Shown: one piece after another, positions 36,884 to 47,663 of the stretch
Position numbering within the stretch: the first letter of the stretch is position 1
Layout of the letters: each line of letters begins with the position of its first letter
NCBI GenBank assembly: GCA_014529385.2
Contig: CM043963.1
Coordinates: 96,598,912-96,662,911 of the forward strand
Length of the DNA: 64,000 bases
Source: Adiantum capillus-veneris
Lineage: Eukaryota > Streptophyta > Polypodiopsida > Polypodiales > Pteridaceae
Reading direction: 5' to 3'
Made by a program: the position numbers and the translations under genes
The notes under the pieces: generated by a model
What the model was told of the DNA's origin: nothing
The model's database searches: none
The model's input: the letters and a program-made list of their open reading frames with translations, nothing else

Positions 36884-39739
36884 TTACATGTTGGGTAACC
36901 AATGTTTTCCCACTCTATGGCGATTTTCACGCCACCTAGCATGATTAAGGGGTCCGATGGAGTTTCTCCATTTCTCTTTAGCATTAAGTCGAGATTGTCT
37001 CCTAACCTCCTTGGCAAGACTTGACTTTCGCGCTTGCTCTATGGCATGACATTTCCCGAAAGAACAACGAAAGAACCAATCAAACATCTCCTTCATGTAG
37101 TTGAATCTCATAGTTCCACCACCGTGACGTGTATTTTTAAAGTAAACACCTTTGGCTCGATAATGTGATTTCTCCATTCCTTGAGTGCTCCACATGTCTA
37201 ATGAACCATATTTTGACATAAAGAATGCTCCATGCGCATACAAAATATGCTGCATCAAGAAAAAATTATTAGATCAAATGAATGTTTATGTATAGAATCA
37301 AAATTTGAACTGAACAAAGTAACTTACCGTGTAGTGTGTGATATTGCTCTCTCCTCATGCTTGCACAAATGCTTTAGTGAAATTAGAAATGTGATCTTTG
37401 AACAAATTTTGTTGCTCGCTTGTGGTTTGGGGTTTCCACATGATTTGAAGCACTAACTCGAAGTGGTGCCACACTTGCCTACGCAGATTTACAAGCACGA
37501 GATTTGAATCTTGATCGGTCGTACACTTGCAAAGCGCTTTCCATAGCTCCCATGGAGCATCCTCCTCACCCCTCTCCTTTCGCATCTCTGGTTTCTTGAA
37601 AAACTTACGTGCTTTCACACCATTCATAGATACTTTTTGTGGCACTTCATGCATATTTTCCACCTTAGCGATGATAGAAACATTGCCACCATGACATCCA
37701 ATCGAGTTTCGAATTGCTTCAACTATTACAATGGCTTCCACGGATCTGGAAAGTGGTTTCAATGTGAAAGCGTACTCTATGTGAAGCTTTAACAAGCGAT
37801 CAAATATACACATGAAGGCATGCGAAGTACAAAAGTGTACATTTGTAAGTGAAAAATTGATAATGGGATGTCATGTTCTATCTTTTGTCGACCGATTGGG
37901 GACCTCCATGATAGGACACTCCAACACCGAGCACACCCATTCCCTTGCATCATTACCCATTGACCCTGTTGCCTGACTTCCCTTGACACTTTTCTTTGAA
38001 GACGTGGATCCACGAGTACTCTCCTTGTATCCTCGTACACAATATGGACAAGGAAGAAGTGATGAAGCACATTGTTTACACCCAAGTATACATTTGATTG
38101 TTTTTAGATCACCTCCTAAGTGCCACTCAACATCAAATGTACCTACTCCATCTACTTCTAGCTTTTCTCCCTCTAGTTGTGCCTTAATAACCTCTGTGAT
38201 CCACGGGATCATAGAGAAGACCCATGCCAACACCTCATGAGTCTCTTTCAGAACTTCAAAATCTCCTAACCACCATATTTCCTTTTTTGATTGTACACTA
38301 AATGATGATTTCTGAGAATGATCACCGATAGCATCGAATTTTGCAAAAAACATTGCCTCATTCATGAGTGTCACACTCATACGTTCCAATCTCCATCCTT
38401 TGACAATTTGACATTCATCTAGCTTAAGAATAAATATGAGCTTCTCTCCAAGTACTGAAACAACATAGGAATTGAATTGTTATACTAAATGATATTCAAT
38501 ACAGATAAAAAATGACATTACAATTTGTATTACCTTGTGGAGACAAAGCATAAAATTTAACCATAGCTCATTGTAGTCATTTCAAGTCAACAAAAATATT
38601 GTTGAATTGATGATAACCAAAAGACTTTGCCCCATTAGGAATAGTATTGCCCCCCTTTATATTACCACGTGACTTGGCACTTGTGGAAGAGTACATCATG
38701 GATCCTTCAATGTGTTTGTATTCGCCAAGGGATTCCCGAACGAGATCATTGTTTGCTTTTTTTGCAAGTCGAACCCTATGTGGAATAGGAAACAAATTCT
38801 CGGTGATGCCTTGCTCTCATAATGTATCTTTCATCAATCCATGAAGTGCATGCATGGTATGCATTTGTGCTGATCCCAACCTCATCACAAGCTCACTGGA
38901 TATCATCCTCAGACACAAGGTTAGAGATCTTTTTTAGGATCTCCTTTGTGATGGCATCTTTCATGTGTTTGGCCTTTTCGCAACCTATGATGTAAAGTAT
39001 ATCTTCCTTTGAGATGCATCCTAGGAGAAGATTGCAACGGTCCTCTTGTCTAACACTTCCACACACATCTTGTATATATGTCCTATTTCAAAAGGTGAAC
39101 CGAGTTACAAATTGATGGAAATTATTATAAGTGATGAACACTGTGAAAAAAAAATACCTGGTTGCCGTGATCCGCTTCTTACGTGCCCCTCCATTAGAGG
39201 CTAAGTTTTCAATGGAAGAGAACTCCCTCTTACGCTCACGCATGCCAAATGGAGTGGCTTTTAGGTGCATCATTGCAATCTGTAGCTTAGTTACCTCAGT
39301 TTCTGTAGCTTTCATCTCCTCTTTAAGATCTTTGAGTTGTTTCTTTGCGGAATGTAGTTGTTGTTGGATATTTGTGGAATGAATGTGTAACACTTGACAT
39401 TGTTGTCGGAACCATGCCGACGCACCTGCGTGATTGGAGTCCAATCTCTTACAATACCCAAGAAGACCACGTTCTCCTTCTCCCACATATTTAATTAAGC
39501 TTGGGAGTGTACGGAATGTCGGATGACAACCCACGAGCGGATCTTTTGGATACAACTCTCCATCAAGCAACGAGTCAACATTGGTTTCTCCTTGAAATCG
39601 TCGTACGGATGCCGGTTGAGATGCTTTCTTGTCTTTTTTTTTTTGTGGGAGCAAATTCGATCGGTAGACGCAGACTGACATTAGTTGACCTAGTAGATGA
39701 CGGTGCAGGTGATTCATTGGTTATGTTGCGAAGAGACAT
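36884..39739 (-). pseudogene. transposase-like gene of transposon T (four exons, decayed)
   Basis: Exon model on the minus strand: 39739-39158, 39082-38534, 38454-37328, 37249-36884, all with GT-AG junctions. Exon 1 starts MSLRNITNESPAPSS and slips by one base in an A run near 39640; it then has a coiled-coil (about QQQLHSAKKQLKDLKEEMK) and a basic patch GGARKKR. Exon 2 contains stops and a frame change. Exon 3 has KLDECQIVKGW, then DGVGTFDVEWHLGGDLKTI and CILGCKQC...LLPCPYC, with TGA codons at 37871 and 37355. Exon 4 has HILYAHGAFFMSKYG and WSTQGMEKSHYRAKGVYF. The order 'D ... VEW/GDLK ... CPxC ... H-x-LxxH ... QGxEKxH' resembles, from memory, uncharacterised transposase-like proteins of invertebrates and protists. 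A D-D-E triad (Asp of KLDE, Asp of GDLK, Glu of QGMEK) is a guess. Confidence 0.6.
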
Positions 39740-40408
39740 GGTGGAAAGTTATGACGGGGAAAATAATAGATAAGATATACTTTTTGGGATAAACAGACAA
39801 TTTTTGGGATAAAAAGACTTAAAAATATATTTTTTCATATGTAGATATATATAGGTTCAATTTTTGAGCTCAAAGGAGGGAAATTTTTAGGATTTCAATT
39901 TTTAGGCTTTATTAGATGGACGTTTTGATGATGTGGCATTATCTATTTATTCTTGGAATTAATGTAGAGAGGGACCCAAGGAATTTTAGATTTGGAGCTT
40001 ATAAAGCTAGATTCTTCTAAAAAAATAATGTTTTTTTTATATATATACATAGGGATCTTTTTAAAGCTTAAAAGATCCATTTTGAAGATTTTATAAAATA
40101 ATCATTTTTTGGGGTGAATTGATGCACGAGCTGAAAAGGGGATTTTGTCATAACTACTTACTCTCTTTGTTTGGTGATAGGTAGAGAGAGAATGGTTCTT
40201 CTATCTACTTTTACTCCTCTCTCTCTTTTTACCCCCCTCTCTCCCCTACTTTACCCCCCCCCTTCCTCCTACTTTACCACCCTCATTCCCTACTTTCCCC
40301 CCCTCTCCTATCTAGAGAGAAGTTAGAGAGAGAGCTACAAAAGTAGCCCTATTTATTGTTTTTGTTCCCTCCATCCCCTACAAAATTATCCTTAATCCCT
40401 TAAAATTA
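39740..40408. other. right subterminal region of transposon T, no gene
   Basis: AT-rich, then a pyrimidine-rich tract 40190-40320. CTACTTTTACTCCTCTCTCTC (40206 onward) and GAGAGAGAGCTACAAAAGTAG (near 40330-40350) form an inverted pair, possibly a further small foldback. No coding frame. Confidence 0.45.
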
Positions 40409-40452
40409 GGAATCCTTACATGGCCCCAAGGGGGTCTAAATTTTTCCTAATG
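40409..40452 (-). repeat. right terminal inverted repeat of transposon T
   Basis: Reverse complement of the left end 31147-31192; outer 13 bases identical. Confidence 0.8.
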
Positions 40453-41230
40453 TAACCAATTAGGCCCACTGCCTTTTCTCTTGGTTGACTCTTCGGCGTA
40501 ATCCCAAGACGGCCCTTTGAGTTCCAAGTCACTGTTCTGATTTGCCGTGTCCTCCCCAGAATGTGCTGGCTCATCTGGCGTGCTGGATTCAATTGATCCT
40601 TCCGGCCTTCCGGTTAACTGAACTAATCGTTCTCCTAAATTGAGTTCAGTAAACTGGTCTAGAAACTACTTCTTCTGTTTGTCAGCTTGCTCCTTGTTCA
40701 GTAGAACTGCATTGAGATCAATTTTTGCTAAGGGAAAAGTATTTAGAGCTGCTAACATCCTTTCAATCTTCTTGATCTTATAATTCTGGCATAGTTCCTT
40801 AGGTCTCAACTCCTTTCTCCAGCTTCTAGTGTTGTTTTTCTGAATCTGGATTCTGCCACCCACTGGCCCCTTGTAGAGTCAGAGTTTGATTAGCATAGTC
40901 ATGAACATCTTGTGCCATTCACAACCATGGGAGCCCTAGTAGCATTCCATATGCTCCTTGCACATCGAGAACTAGAAAACTGGTCTTGAACTTCTCCTTG
41001 CCCACTCGTATCAGCATATTTTCGATCATACCAGTGGCTTGCACTACTCGATGATCTGCCATCCGTACTTTGAAAGGTGCTGGCTTCAGGTTTGTGATGC
41101 CCATCCTCTGCTGAAGATGTACTCCCATGATGTTTACTCCTGCTCCTCCATCCAGAATGACACTCGAAAGTGGTTCCCATTTTTTTCAAACTTTGTAATC
41201 TACCTGAATTAGCGGCACTTCATCATCTCT
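40453..41230 (-). pseudogene. element C protease region
   Basis: On the minus strand: LDGGAGVNIMGVHLQQRMG near 41150 is the retropepsin active-site region in the DGGA form, followed by LKPAPFKVRMADHRVVQATG and the ending GAYGMLLGLPWL (40919), typical of gypsy proteases. The linker continues (LAALNTFPLAKIDLNAVLLN, 40863-40666) to the T insertion point. Frameshifts separate the parts. Confidence 0.75.
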
Positions 41231-43298
41231 GACAGCCATCAAGTCAACTGTCTTGGCCTCCGCCTTAGCCTTCCTTCACTGTCTGATGAATTTCATTGCT
41301 TTAGGCAAAGTTCTTCTAATGTATTCCAGGTCCACAATGAGTTTTTGGATTCTGTCATAGATTTTTATATGAATTTCCTCTTTCTCATGATGAGAGTTGT
41401 TGTCGGAGCTTGAAGAACTGATATATCTTCACAATGCCATTCCTTCATTTTAGTGCTTTCAGCTCCTCTAACAGCTCCCAACTCTTCAATCATCCCTTGT
41501 ACTGTAGCCAACATGGTCTCAAGTATGCTAGGCTTTGATTGATCTGTCTCACTAGATTGAGCTGGTATCTTCTGAATGACCCGTGCTTCAGAACTCTCTG
41601 GCTGCTCTGGCAGCTTCTTGGCTAAATCCTATGTGATTTTTGCCGCTACTTCTCTCTGCTCCTACCATTCATCAACCACCTTTTCTTTACCCTTGGCCTT
41701 CCATACCTCTCTCTGTTGAGCCCATTTGATCCTTTCAGCAGTGACTGATTTTTCTGGAATCTCTAGGATTTCCTCAATCACTACTCCTTTGCTTCGTGTA
41801 ATTGCTCATACTGGAACTGGCTTTGGTACCTTCACCTTAGTAGCCACAGTCCCAGGTGTGTCTGGAAATTGAGTTGAGAAATGCCCATACTTTTCACAAG
41901 TATAGCAATTCAGACTTCGGCTCTGGAAATTACCACGCCCCAAGCCCCGGCCAATACCCTCTTGGTATCTCCCGCGCCCTGGACCAGTACCACTGGTACC
42001 TGGTTTCTCCTCCTGCGAAGTGTTGGCAGTTTCCACTCTTATTGGTTCGGCATTGGTAAATGTCACCACTGACAAGTCTTTGCCCTTTTTGAAATGATGA
42101 ATCCTAATTCCACACTTATTCCATAAATGGCCATAGGCTTTACAATAAGTACACTGTGGGCACTCATTGGAAACATGGTCCTTAGACTTACATTTTGAAC
42201 ACCAAGTCTCCATTCTTCTCATCTGTTGTCTGGTCTTGCTAATCTCAGCAATCTGCCGAGCCATCTCTTCAATCTTCTTAGCCCAAGATCCCTTTTTAGG
42301 CTTATCCTTGGTCTTCTCATCAAAGCTAATCTCAGAACTACTGGAAACTCCGATTGAATCAGAGCCATCAGTAGAAGGACTGCTACTACTAGACCTCCTT
42401 TTCCTATGACCCTTTTCCTTCTTAGCTTGTTGTTCCAGCTTCAGGACTCGCTGTACCAAATCATTGAATTTCTTTGTCGGTGTAGGTACCTCTTGCTCCC
42501 TAAGCTTCTTGCTGCGAAAGCCATTCAAGAACCATGCTCGCAGTCGCTTTTTCAATGGTGGTTCCTGCAGAGCTGCCTTGTCAGCTCCTTGATTTTCTCA
42601 ACATAGCTTCGGACTGACAATTTTCTCTACTTAATTTTATCCAGTTCAAAATAATATCCTCATCATCTCTGTTGTCGGAATATTCCAGTCTGAAGGCTTT
42701 AAGTAGTTTATTATAGGATCTGAGCTGGCAAGCTAAGTAATGGTAGTACCACTTCCTCGTTGCCTCCTTCAGTGTTTGCGGAAAGTATTCACCCCAGTCA
42801 TCCTCATCAATATTTTTCAGCTCTGCATACTACTCAAAAGCTTATATGTGAACATCCGGATCATCCTTCTTGCCCCCTTTGAACACAAGAAAATGGATTT
42901 TCAATGAGGATGTGTAATCATGCCGATCACAGTTGGTCCTTCCTCTTCCCATCTTAGAGTCTGGACACCTCTTTGGAGTTTTCTTACTATTGTCTGTGTC
43001 TGCATCCCAATTTATATATTCCTCTGTCTCACTTTCTGTGTCCTCGCTGGCTTGTCTACTGAAAGTATGGCGACTTCCTTTACTGCCTTTGGCGCCCTTG
43101 TCTCCCTGCCTGGATTGAGAACTTTTAGCCTTGCGTACTTCCCTTTCTGCCCTTCTACGTCTGGACTGACTAGAATACTGTGAGCCATGCACCTCATCAG
43201 CCTGACTGTTGCATGGGATCAGAGTCTCTTTTTGACTCCTCAAGAATAAGGTCAACACGGTAGGATGGTTTCCGGCCACGACTGGTTTTGGGTGCCAT
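41231..43298 (-). pseudogene. element C Gag
   Basis: ATG at 43298 (MAPKTSRGRKPSYRVDL) opens Gag. An Arg/Ser/acidic N-terminal region (43279-42842) is followed by the capsid block WGEYFPQTLKEATRKWYYHY (about 42795-42735), interrupted by stops. Then come two zinc knuckles in 42555-41806: CSKCKSKDHVSNEC / CTYCKAYGHLWNKC and CYTCEKYGHFSTQ, the last missing its final Cys (FPDTPG follows). Downstream to 41231 the linker to protease is frame-shifted. Typical of gypsy Gag with several knuckles; non-functional. Confidence 0.78.
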
Positions 43299-43361
43299 AA
43301 CTACAGCTGAAAAACTTCAAATTGGGAGATGAGTTTTCTAGTCAACGAGCAACAAATGTAG

Positions 43362-43376
43362 CCACCGGGATCGCCA
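43362..43376 (-). other. primer-binding site of element C
   Basis: Minus strand TGGCGATCCCGGTGG three bases inside the 5' LTR; starts with the TGG common to tRNA 3' end complements. The donor tRNA was not identified. Confidence 0.65.
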
Positions 43377-43379
43377 AAA

Positions 43380-43857
43380 TGGAATTGGAGCTGATCACTT
43401 TAGATAGCTGATTCCAGTGTTAGAAGTTTACAACTATGGGTGATGTGTTAGTTCAAGCAGTAGACTGGAAAAGGAAATAGAAATTGAACTGGAATACATC
43501 TATTGGAATGAGAAACAGACTAAATTACTGAGAATGATATTCAGATTCACATTCAGATTCAGCGAGAGAATGAGTACAAAGTATGTATGACTAAAGTACA
43601 CTAGGCTATTGTATTTAGAATTATACGTAAAAGATTACAGATAAAGATGATGTAGCTCAAGAACAACTCAGGGCTAAGGATTATGAATCGAGAGCTTAAG
43701 AAGAAGTACAACCGACAAATGACTCGATTCATGCCCACGACTAATGCCAACCCGATTACAATGTAATGGGTCCTATTTATATGCCTTGGGAATTATTGTG
43801 GTAACTGCCGTGGTAATTACTGACTGATCCACTGTTAGACTGTCTCAGCCATCTACA
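43380..43857 (-). repeat. 5' LTR of element C
   Basis: 478 bases, partner of 14712-15207. Contains a duplicated CATTCAGATTCA stretch not in the other LTR. Followed by GATAC (43858-43862), the target duplication. Confidence 0.88.
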
Positions 43858-43862
43858 GATAC

Positions 43863-44824
43863 CTGCATCCAGCATCTTATCAATTTCCTTCTTGACTAAT
43901 ACTCTACAACTAGAGGTTGAGCTTGTATGCTTGGCTACGCCACATGCTTGGCATAATCCTGTAGGGGGTATGGAATGAATACCCAGAGCTGGAAAAAGTC
44001 TTAGGAGGTCTTGAGGGCAATGACCATCGGAGAGATCCATTGTGTGTGTTCAATGGGCTCAATGATACCTGCATCCACCATCTTATCAATTTCCTTCTTG
44101 ACTGCTACTCTGCAATGGTGCAATTAAGAAATCACGATGTTTCGTGTAATCACCAATGGTAAGTGTGAGAGATTTAATTTCACGTGTGCCATTGTACCTA
44201 GTACCTGGAAAAGCACATTTAACTTTGTATGCACATGGTGTGGTGGTTAAATTCAATTTTCATGCCAATTTTTCAGAAATAAAATCGTGTGAACTACCAT
44301 CATCGTGTAAAATAGACACACTTGAATTTTGAATTTTTCCTTTTTGACAGAGCAAAGCATGAATTGAAATTGGCGTACCTGGTAGGTGAGGTGGTGTTGC
44401 GGCTGTCCAATCAGCCATGGCGTCGTCTAGGGGTTCTGATTCATCTTAGCTTGTATGCTCGATTGCGCCATAGGCTTGGCATACTCCTGTACGGGTATGG
44501 TATGAACACCAGAGCCGGATCAACTTTCCTGTGAGTTCTTTGTAGGACCAAGCAAAAAAATCCTTTCAACTAGTAATGAATGAAACCATCAAATCAAGTA
44601 ATTGCGGATGACATGCAGCCAACAACACTAGGTTGGTTTGTTTTTTCTTGGTGTTTGTAGGACCAAGCAAAAACATCCTTCCAACTAATAATGAATGAAA
44701 CCATCAAATCAAGTAATTTTGGATGATTCCAGAGCCATGCAGCCAACAACATTGGGTTGGTTTTTTTTGCAGTACCTAGGTTGACTTCCTTGACTAGATC
44801 TTGATAGTTGTCTGGGTTCCACTC
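43863..44824 (-). pseudogene. element D pre-RT region, internally duplicated
   Basis: Two copies of the same gypsy segment, both in minus-strand coding orientation: GCATCCAGCATCTTATCAATTTCC near 43865 and GCATCCACCATCTTATCAATTTCC near 44072. A CTTGTATGCT...GGCATA...CCTGTA block occurs at 43922-43970 and again at 44450-44495. A 114-base tandem repeat starts TGTAGGACCAAGCAAAAA at 44541 and 44655. This is the region just upstream of RT in D. No frame is intact. Confidence 0.6.
44541..44768. repeat. 114-bp tandem duplication in element D
   Basis: Units starting at 44541 and 44655 share AAACCATCAAATCAAGTAAT, CATGCAGCCAACAACA and GGTTGGTT with minor indels. Confidence 0.85.
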
Positions 44825-45605
44825 TTAAGCCACATTCTGGCCAGCAGCTTTGGTCAATGCTTCCACATCATGAGTAGGAGTTTGGTCAATAGGGAAGTCT
44901 TGTGTCTGCTCCTGTAACCATCCTTGAGGAAATTCATCCAAAGGCAAGTCCTGTCTACTTTTCTTGGAGCTTGTCTGCTGACTCTCTGATAGAGCCTTGC
45001 TCTTGGACTGGGAAGAATCATCTATCTTAGTTTCATGCCCTCCTGTATCCTCTTTGTGTTCCACATATAGGAGAGACTTCTTAATGTGCGTGTGGTGAGT
45101 GATGGGCTCTCCGAGACTAACATTCTCCACTTCTTCTTTGATACCTATGTCTTCCTCAATCCGGTGAGGAGTGCAAAATAGTGAGGGTCGAGTGCTACTA
45201 TTAGCCACTCTAGGAGCTCATTTTTTTCAATGGGGACTATGGGTAAGACTTCTTCCTCTTGTGGGGTCTCCTCAACCGCTTTAGCTTCCGCCTTCTGGTC
45301 ATCTTGTTGCGTAATACTGAGGGAAGACCTTCTATTGAATGCGTTGGCTCCAATTTCGAGTTGGATCTGTTGATGCCCTTTGTTTGGTGTAGGGATACAC
45401 ATGGTATCATTTCCCCGATCATGAAGTGCATGTGTATGTTGTAGCCAAGGCCTACCAATCAACACAGGGAAACCACCGTCCATGTTTGGTAGCTAGACCA
45501 CCACAAAATAGAGCCAAAAAGTGTAGTCTTCTACCACCATTAGGACTTTTTCCACCACTCCTACTCGGTGGACTTTGCGTTGGTCGGCCAAATTGATAGT
45601 CAAAG
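44825..45605 (-). pseudogene. element D aspartic protease and linker
   Basis: Minus-strand reading from 45605: LTINLADQRKVHRVGVVEKV then FPVLIGRPWLQHTHALH, the C-terminal half of a gypsy retropepsin (the LGRPWL box), followed by a hydrophilic linker in a second frame (45208-44825). The catalytic D-S/T-G part is not visible on this side of the E insertion. Confidence 0.65.
45601..45605. repeat. target-site duplication CAAAG of element E (left)
   Basis: CAAAG before the LTR at 45606; partner CAAAG at 49228-49232. Confidence 0.92.
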
Positions 45606-45796
45606 TGAAGGGGACCGGGGAGCACCACAGAGGAAGAGTGAGAGAGAGAGAGAAGGAGACACACAACACGATGTGGGTGGGGAGACTCAAAGAGTGAGCA
45701 GCCCCCTATACACTTATGCTATGTATAAGGTATACAAGTCAGTGGGCGCCCAGACTCTGGGCGTTCGGGCAAGGCACAGGCGCCTATACCCCAACA
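45606..45796 (-). repeat. 3' LTR of copia element E
   Basis: Followed on the plus strand by ACCTCCCACTTAAAGG, the complement of the purine tract. Confidence 0.93.
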
Positions 45797-45875
45797 ACCT
45801 CCCACTTAAAGGCGACTGTGCCTTTAAGCAAGGGAGCCTAGTCTAAAGACTACAAAAGGCGAGAGAAAACTGCTC

Positions 45876-46241
45876 TCAACCGATGCCCACTGGCTGGCTG
45901 TGATCGTGTGCATCCGACTGTCTTGCTCCCGTGTAAGTCCATACACCACCAGACGTACCGCACACGTACTCCAAGTATGTACGCAATACTTGCATATCTC
46001 CCTCGTACACTATGCCATCATCAGTCAACAAACGACTGACAACCCCAACTGCAAATGCTCCCACTGCAGCTGCGATATCCGGTCTCAAGATCAGCATCTC
46101 ATACATGAGACCACCGAATGCCGATGCAATGCTAGCAGGCCCTGCTAGCTCTACAGAGCATGCATCAACATATATATCCCTGGCAATAGGCATCTTTGAC
46201 TGACAAGGCGTGTCAGCCACATGCATCTCCTGACTGTCCAC
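45876..46241 (-). pseudogene. element E remnant of the RT-RNase H junction
   Basis: GLMYEMLILRPDIAAAVGAF and AVGVVSRLL match the copia segment that reads GSLMYAMIATRPDIAFAVGV in element B; an extra AFAVG duplication is present. It is joined directly to sequence downstream of protease, so about 1 kb or more of integrase and RT has been deleted. Confidence 0.8.
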
Positions 46242-46256
46242 AAAAGACGCATCAAC

Positions 46257-47663
46257 CTATCGTGTAACCTCAGAGCAAACCAGCTGCTCTAGGTGTCTGC
46301 TGGAAGACATATCCTGCACAACTATATCCCCATGCTCACTATCAAGCATAGAAAGGAATGACTGCATAATCGCTGACATCTCAGCCTCCTCTGCAATCAT
46401 CCACTGCAAACATGACCACTCAATCTGCTGTGACTCACTAGAGCAAGACCACTCTACCTGTCTATCCTGCATAGAAGTATCTCGCACAACTGAGTCTCTG
46501 CTTTGCTCAGTCACTAGCAAAGCATGCATGTCTGACTCTGTCAACTCTCTGTGTGACTGCTCAAGTCGTGCCCCAACTGTGTACACAACGAGCTCACTAC
46601 TCTGCACTCCATGCAAAGCATCCTGCAACCCACAAGCAAAAGAGACTCGCCTACTCTCTCGCTCTCTACCTGGCTGCATGATCACAGAGACAACACCGTC
46701 TCTCGCGTGATCCACATGCAATGGGTAACCTGTACCACTCCTGGCACCTCTCGCAATCACTAGCGAACCCAAATGCAACGCAAAAGATCGCTCAAGCAGC
46801 GATACCCAACATCCACTATCCCGTAACTGTCTGACTGAGATCAAATCCCGTCTCAGATCTGGCACATAACGCACATGACGCAGGGTAAATCTCATACCAC
46901 TGGGCAAGGACAAACATACGTCTCCTGTACCCTCAATGTCATACACAACACCATCAACCATGTGCACACAACCAAGTCTCCCACTAGAAAACGTGCTAAA
47001 CCACTCACGATGCGACGTGACATGGAAAGTAGCATCTGAATCTAGTAACCAATGTGAAGACAATGTGCAATCCGATATGCAACCCATAGACATAAGATCG
47101 TCTGAAGACAAGCTAGATGTAAATGTGACATCGCCGTCACAAGCATACTCAGTAACCACCGTACTAATCTCACTAGCATCTGTCATGCCCAAATCTGCAT
47201 CACGCATATGTCGCCACCGTTGTCTCAAACGCCTGAAACATCGACGCCTAATGTGCCCTCTATGTCCACAATGCCAACATGTCAAGTCTCTATGCCGTCG
47301 AGACTTGCGTGTGGGACCAATCTCTCCCATGGACATAGAAGTGGGACTAGACTTCCCTGTAGACATGGATGTCTCGTACATAGCATGTAAACTCTGCCAT
47401 AAAGCATGAGTTGTAGTCTCCCTCGAGACCTGCTAGTAAACAGACTCAACCAGATGCAAACAAATCGTAGACATGGCTAACTCATCAAGATCCTGCCAAT
47501 CATCATCACGCATAGAATTGGGCTTCACCGATAAACCATGCAAGGGTTTATCCTGCCCCAAATCTGCCAATGCAACAAGCATATGCTCCTTCCAAGCAAC
47601 AAAATCTGCACCATCAAACTGTGTCAGACCATAACGCTGGAAGTCAAATGAAAAATCAGCCAT
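46257..47663 (-). pseudogene. element E Gag-protease ORF
   Basis: The start ATG at 47663 gives MADFSFDFQRYGLTQFDGAD, a copia Gag start. An in-frame TAG at 47433 (after VESVY) is the only interruption; the same frame runs on to 46257. Gag is shortened: the central capsid part is missing and the sequence passes quickly to the zinc knuckle CWHCGHRGHIRRRC. The protease active site reads DSDATFHV where copia normally has DSGA, so the catalytic Gly is replaced by Asp. The flap and C-terminal part (LRHVRYVPDLRRDLISV) is normal. The tail 46800-46257 is Ser/Glu/Met-rich and unrecognised. Confidence 0.85.

Larger units (their letters stand above)
31147..40452. mobile_element. DNA transposon T (9.3 kb, TIRs), carries a histone H3 variant
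   Basis: The left end CATTAGGAAAAATGTGGACT (31147) and right end, read inward on the minus strand, CATTAGGAAAAATTTAGACC (from 40452) are inverted repeats. They stay similar through CCTTGGGGCCATRTAGGATT for about 45 bases. The element splits the pol region of element C: the preceding C gene piece ends at 40453 and the following piece starts at 31146. A target-site duplication could not be read with confidence (flanks GGGAGT and TAACCA). Contents: two plus-strand genes on the left, H3 and a transposase-like gene on the minus strand on the right, with a hairpin MITE between. Confidence 0.8.
14712..43857 (-). mobile_element. gypsy element C, complete with both LTRs, interrupted by A/B and T
   Basis: LTRs at 14712-15207 (3') and 43380-43857 (5') are roughly 94% identical by eye, apart from a few indels, and are bordered by identical GATAC. 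The primer-binding site TGGCGATCCCGGTGG (minus strand, 43362-43376) and purine tract (15208-15224) are in the right places. Coding order on the minus strand is Gag, protease, RT, RNase H, integrase, then an extra 3' ORF. Without its insertions C would be about 8.8 kb. Its RT has lost the central block, so it is dead. Confidence 0.85.
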
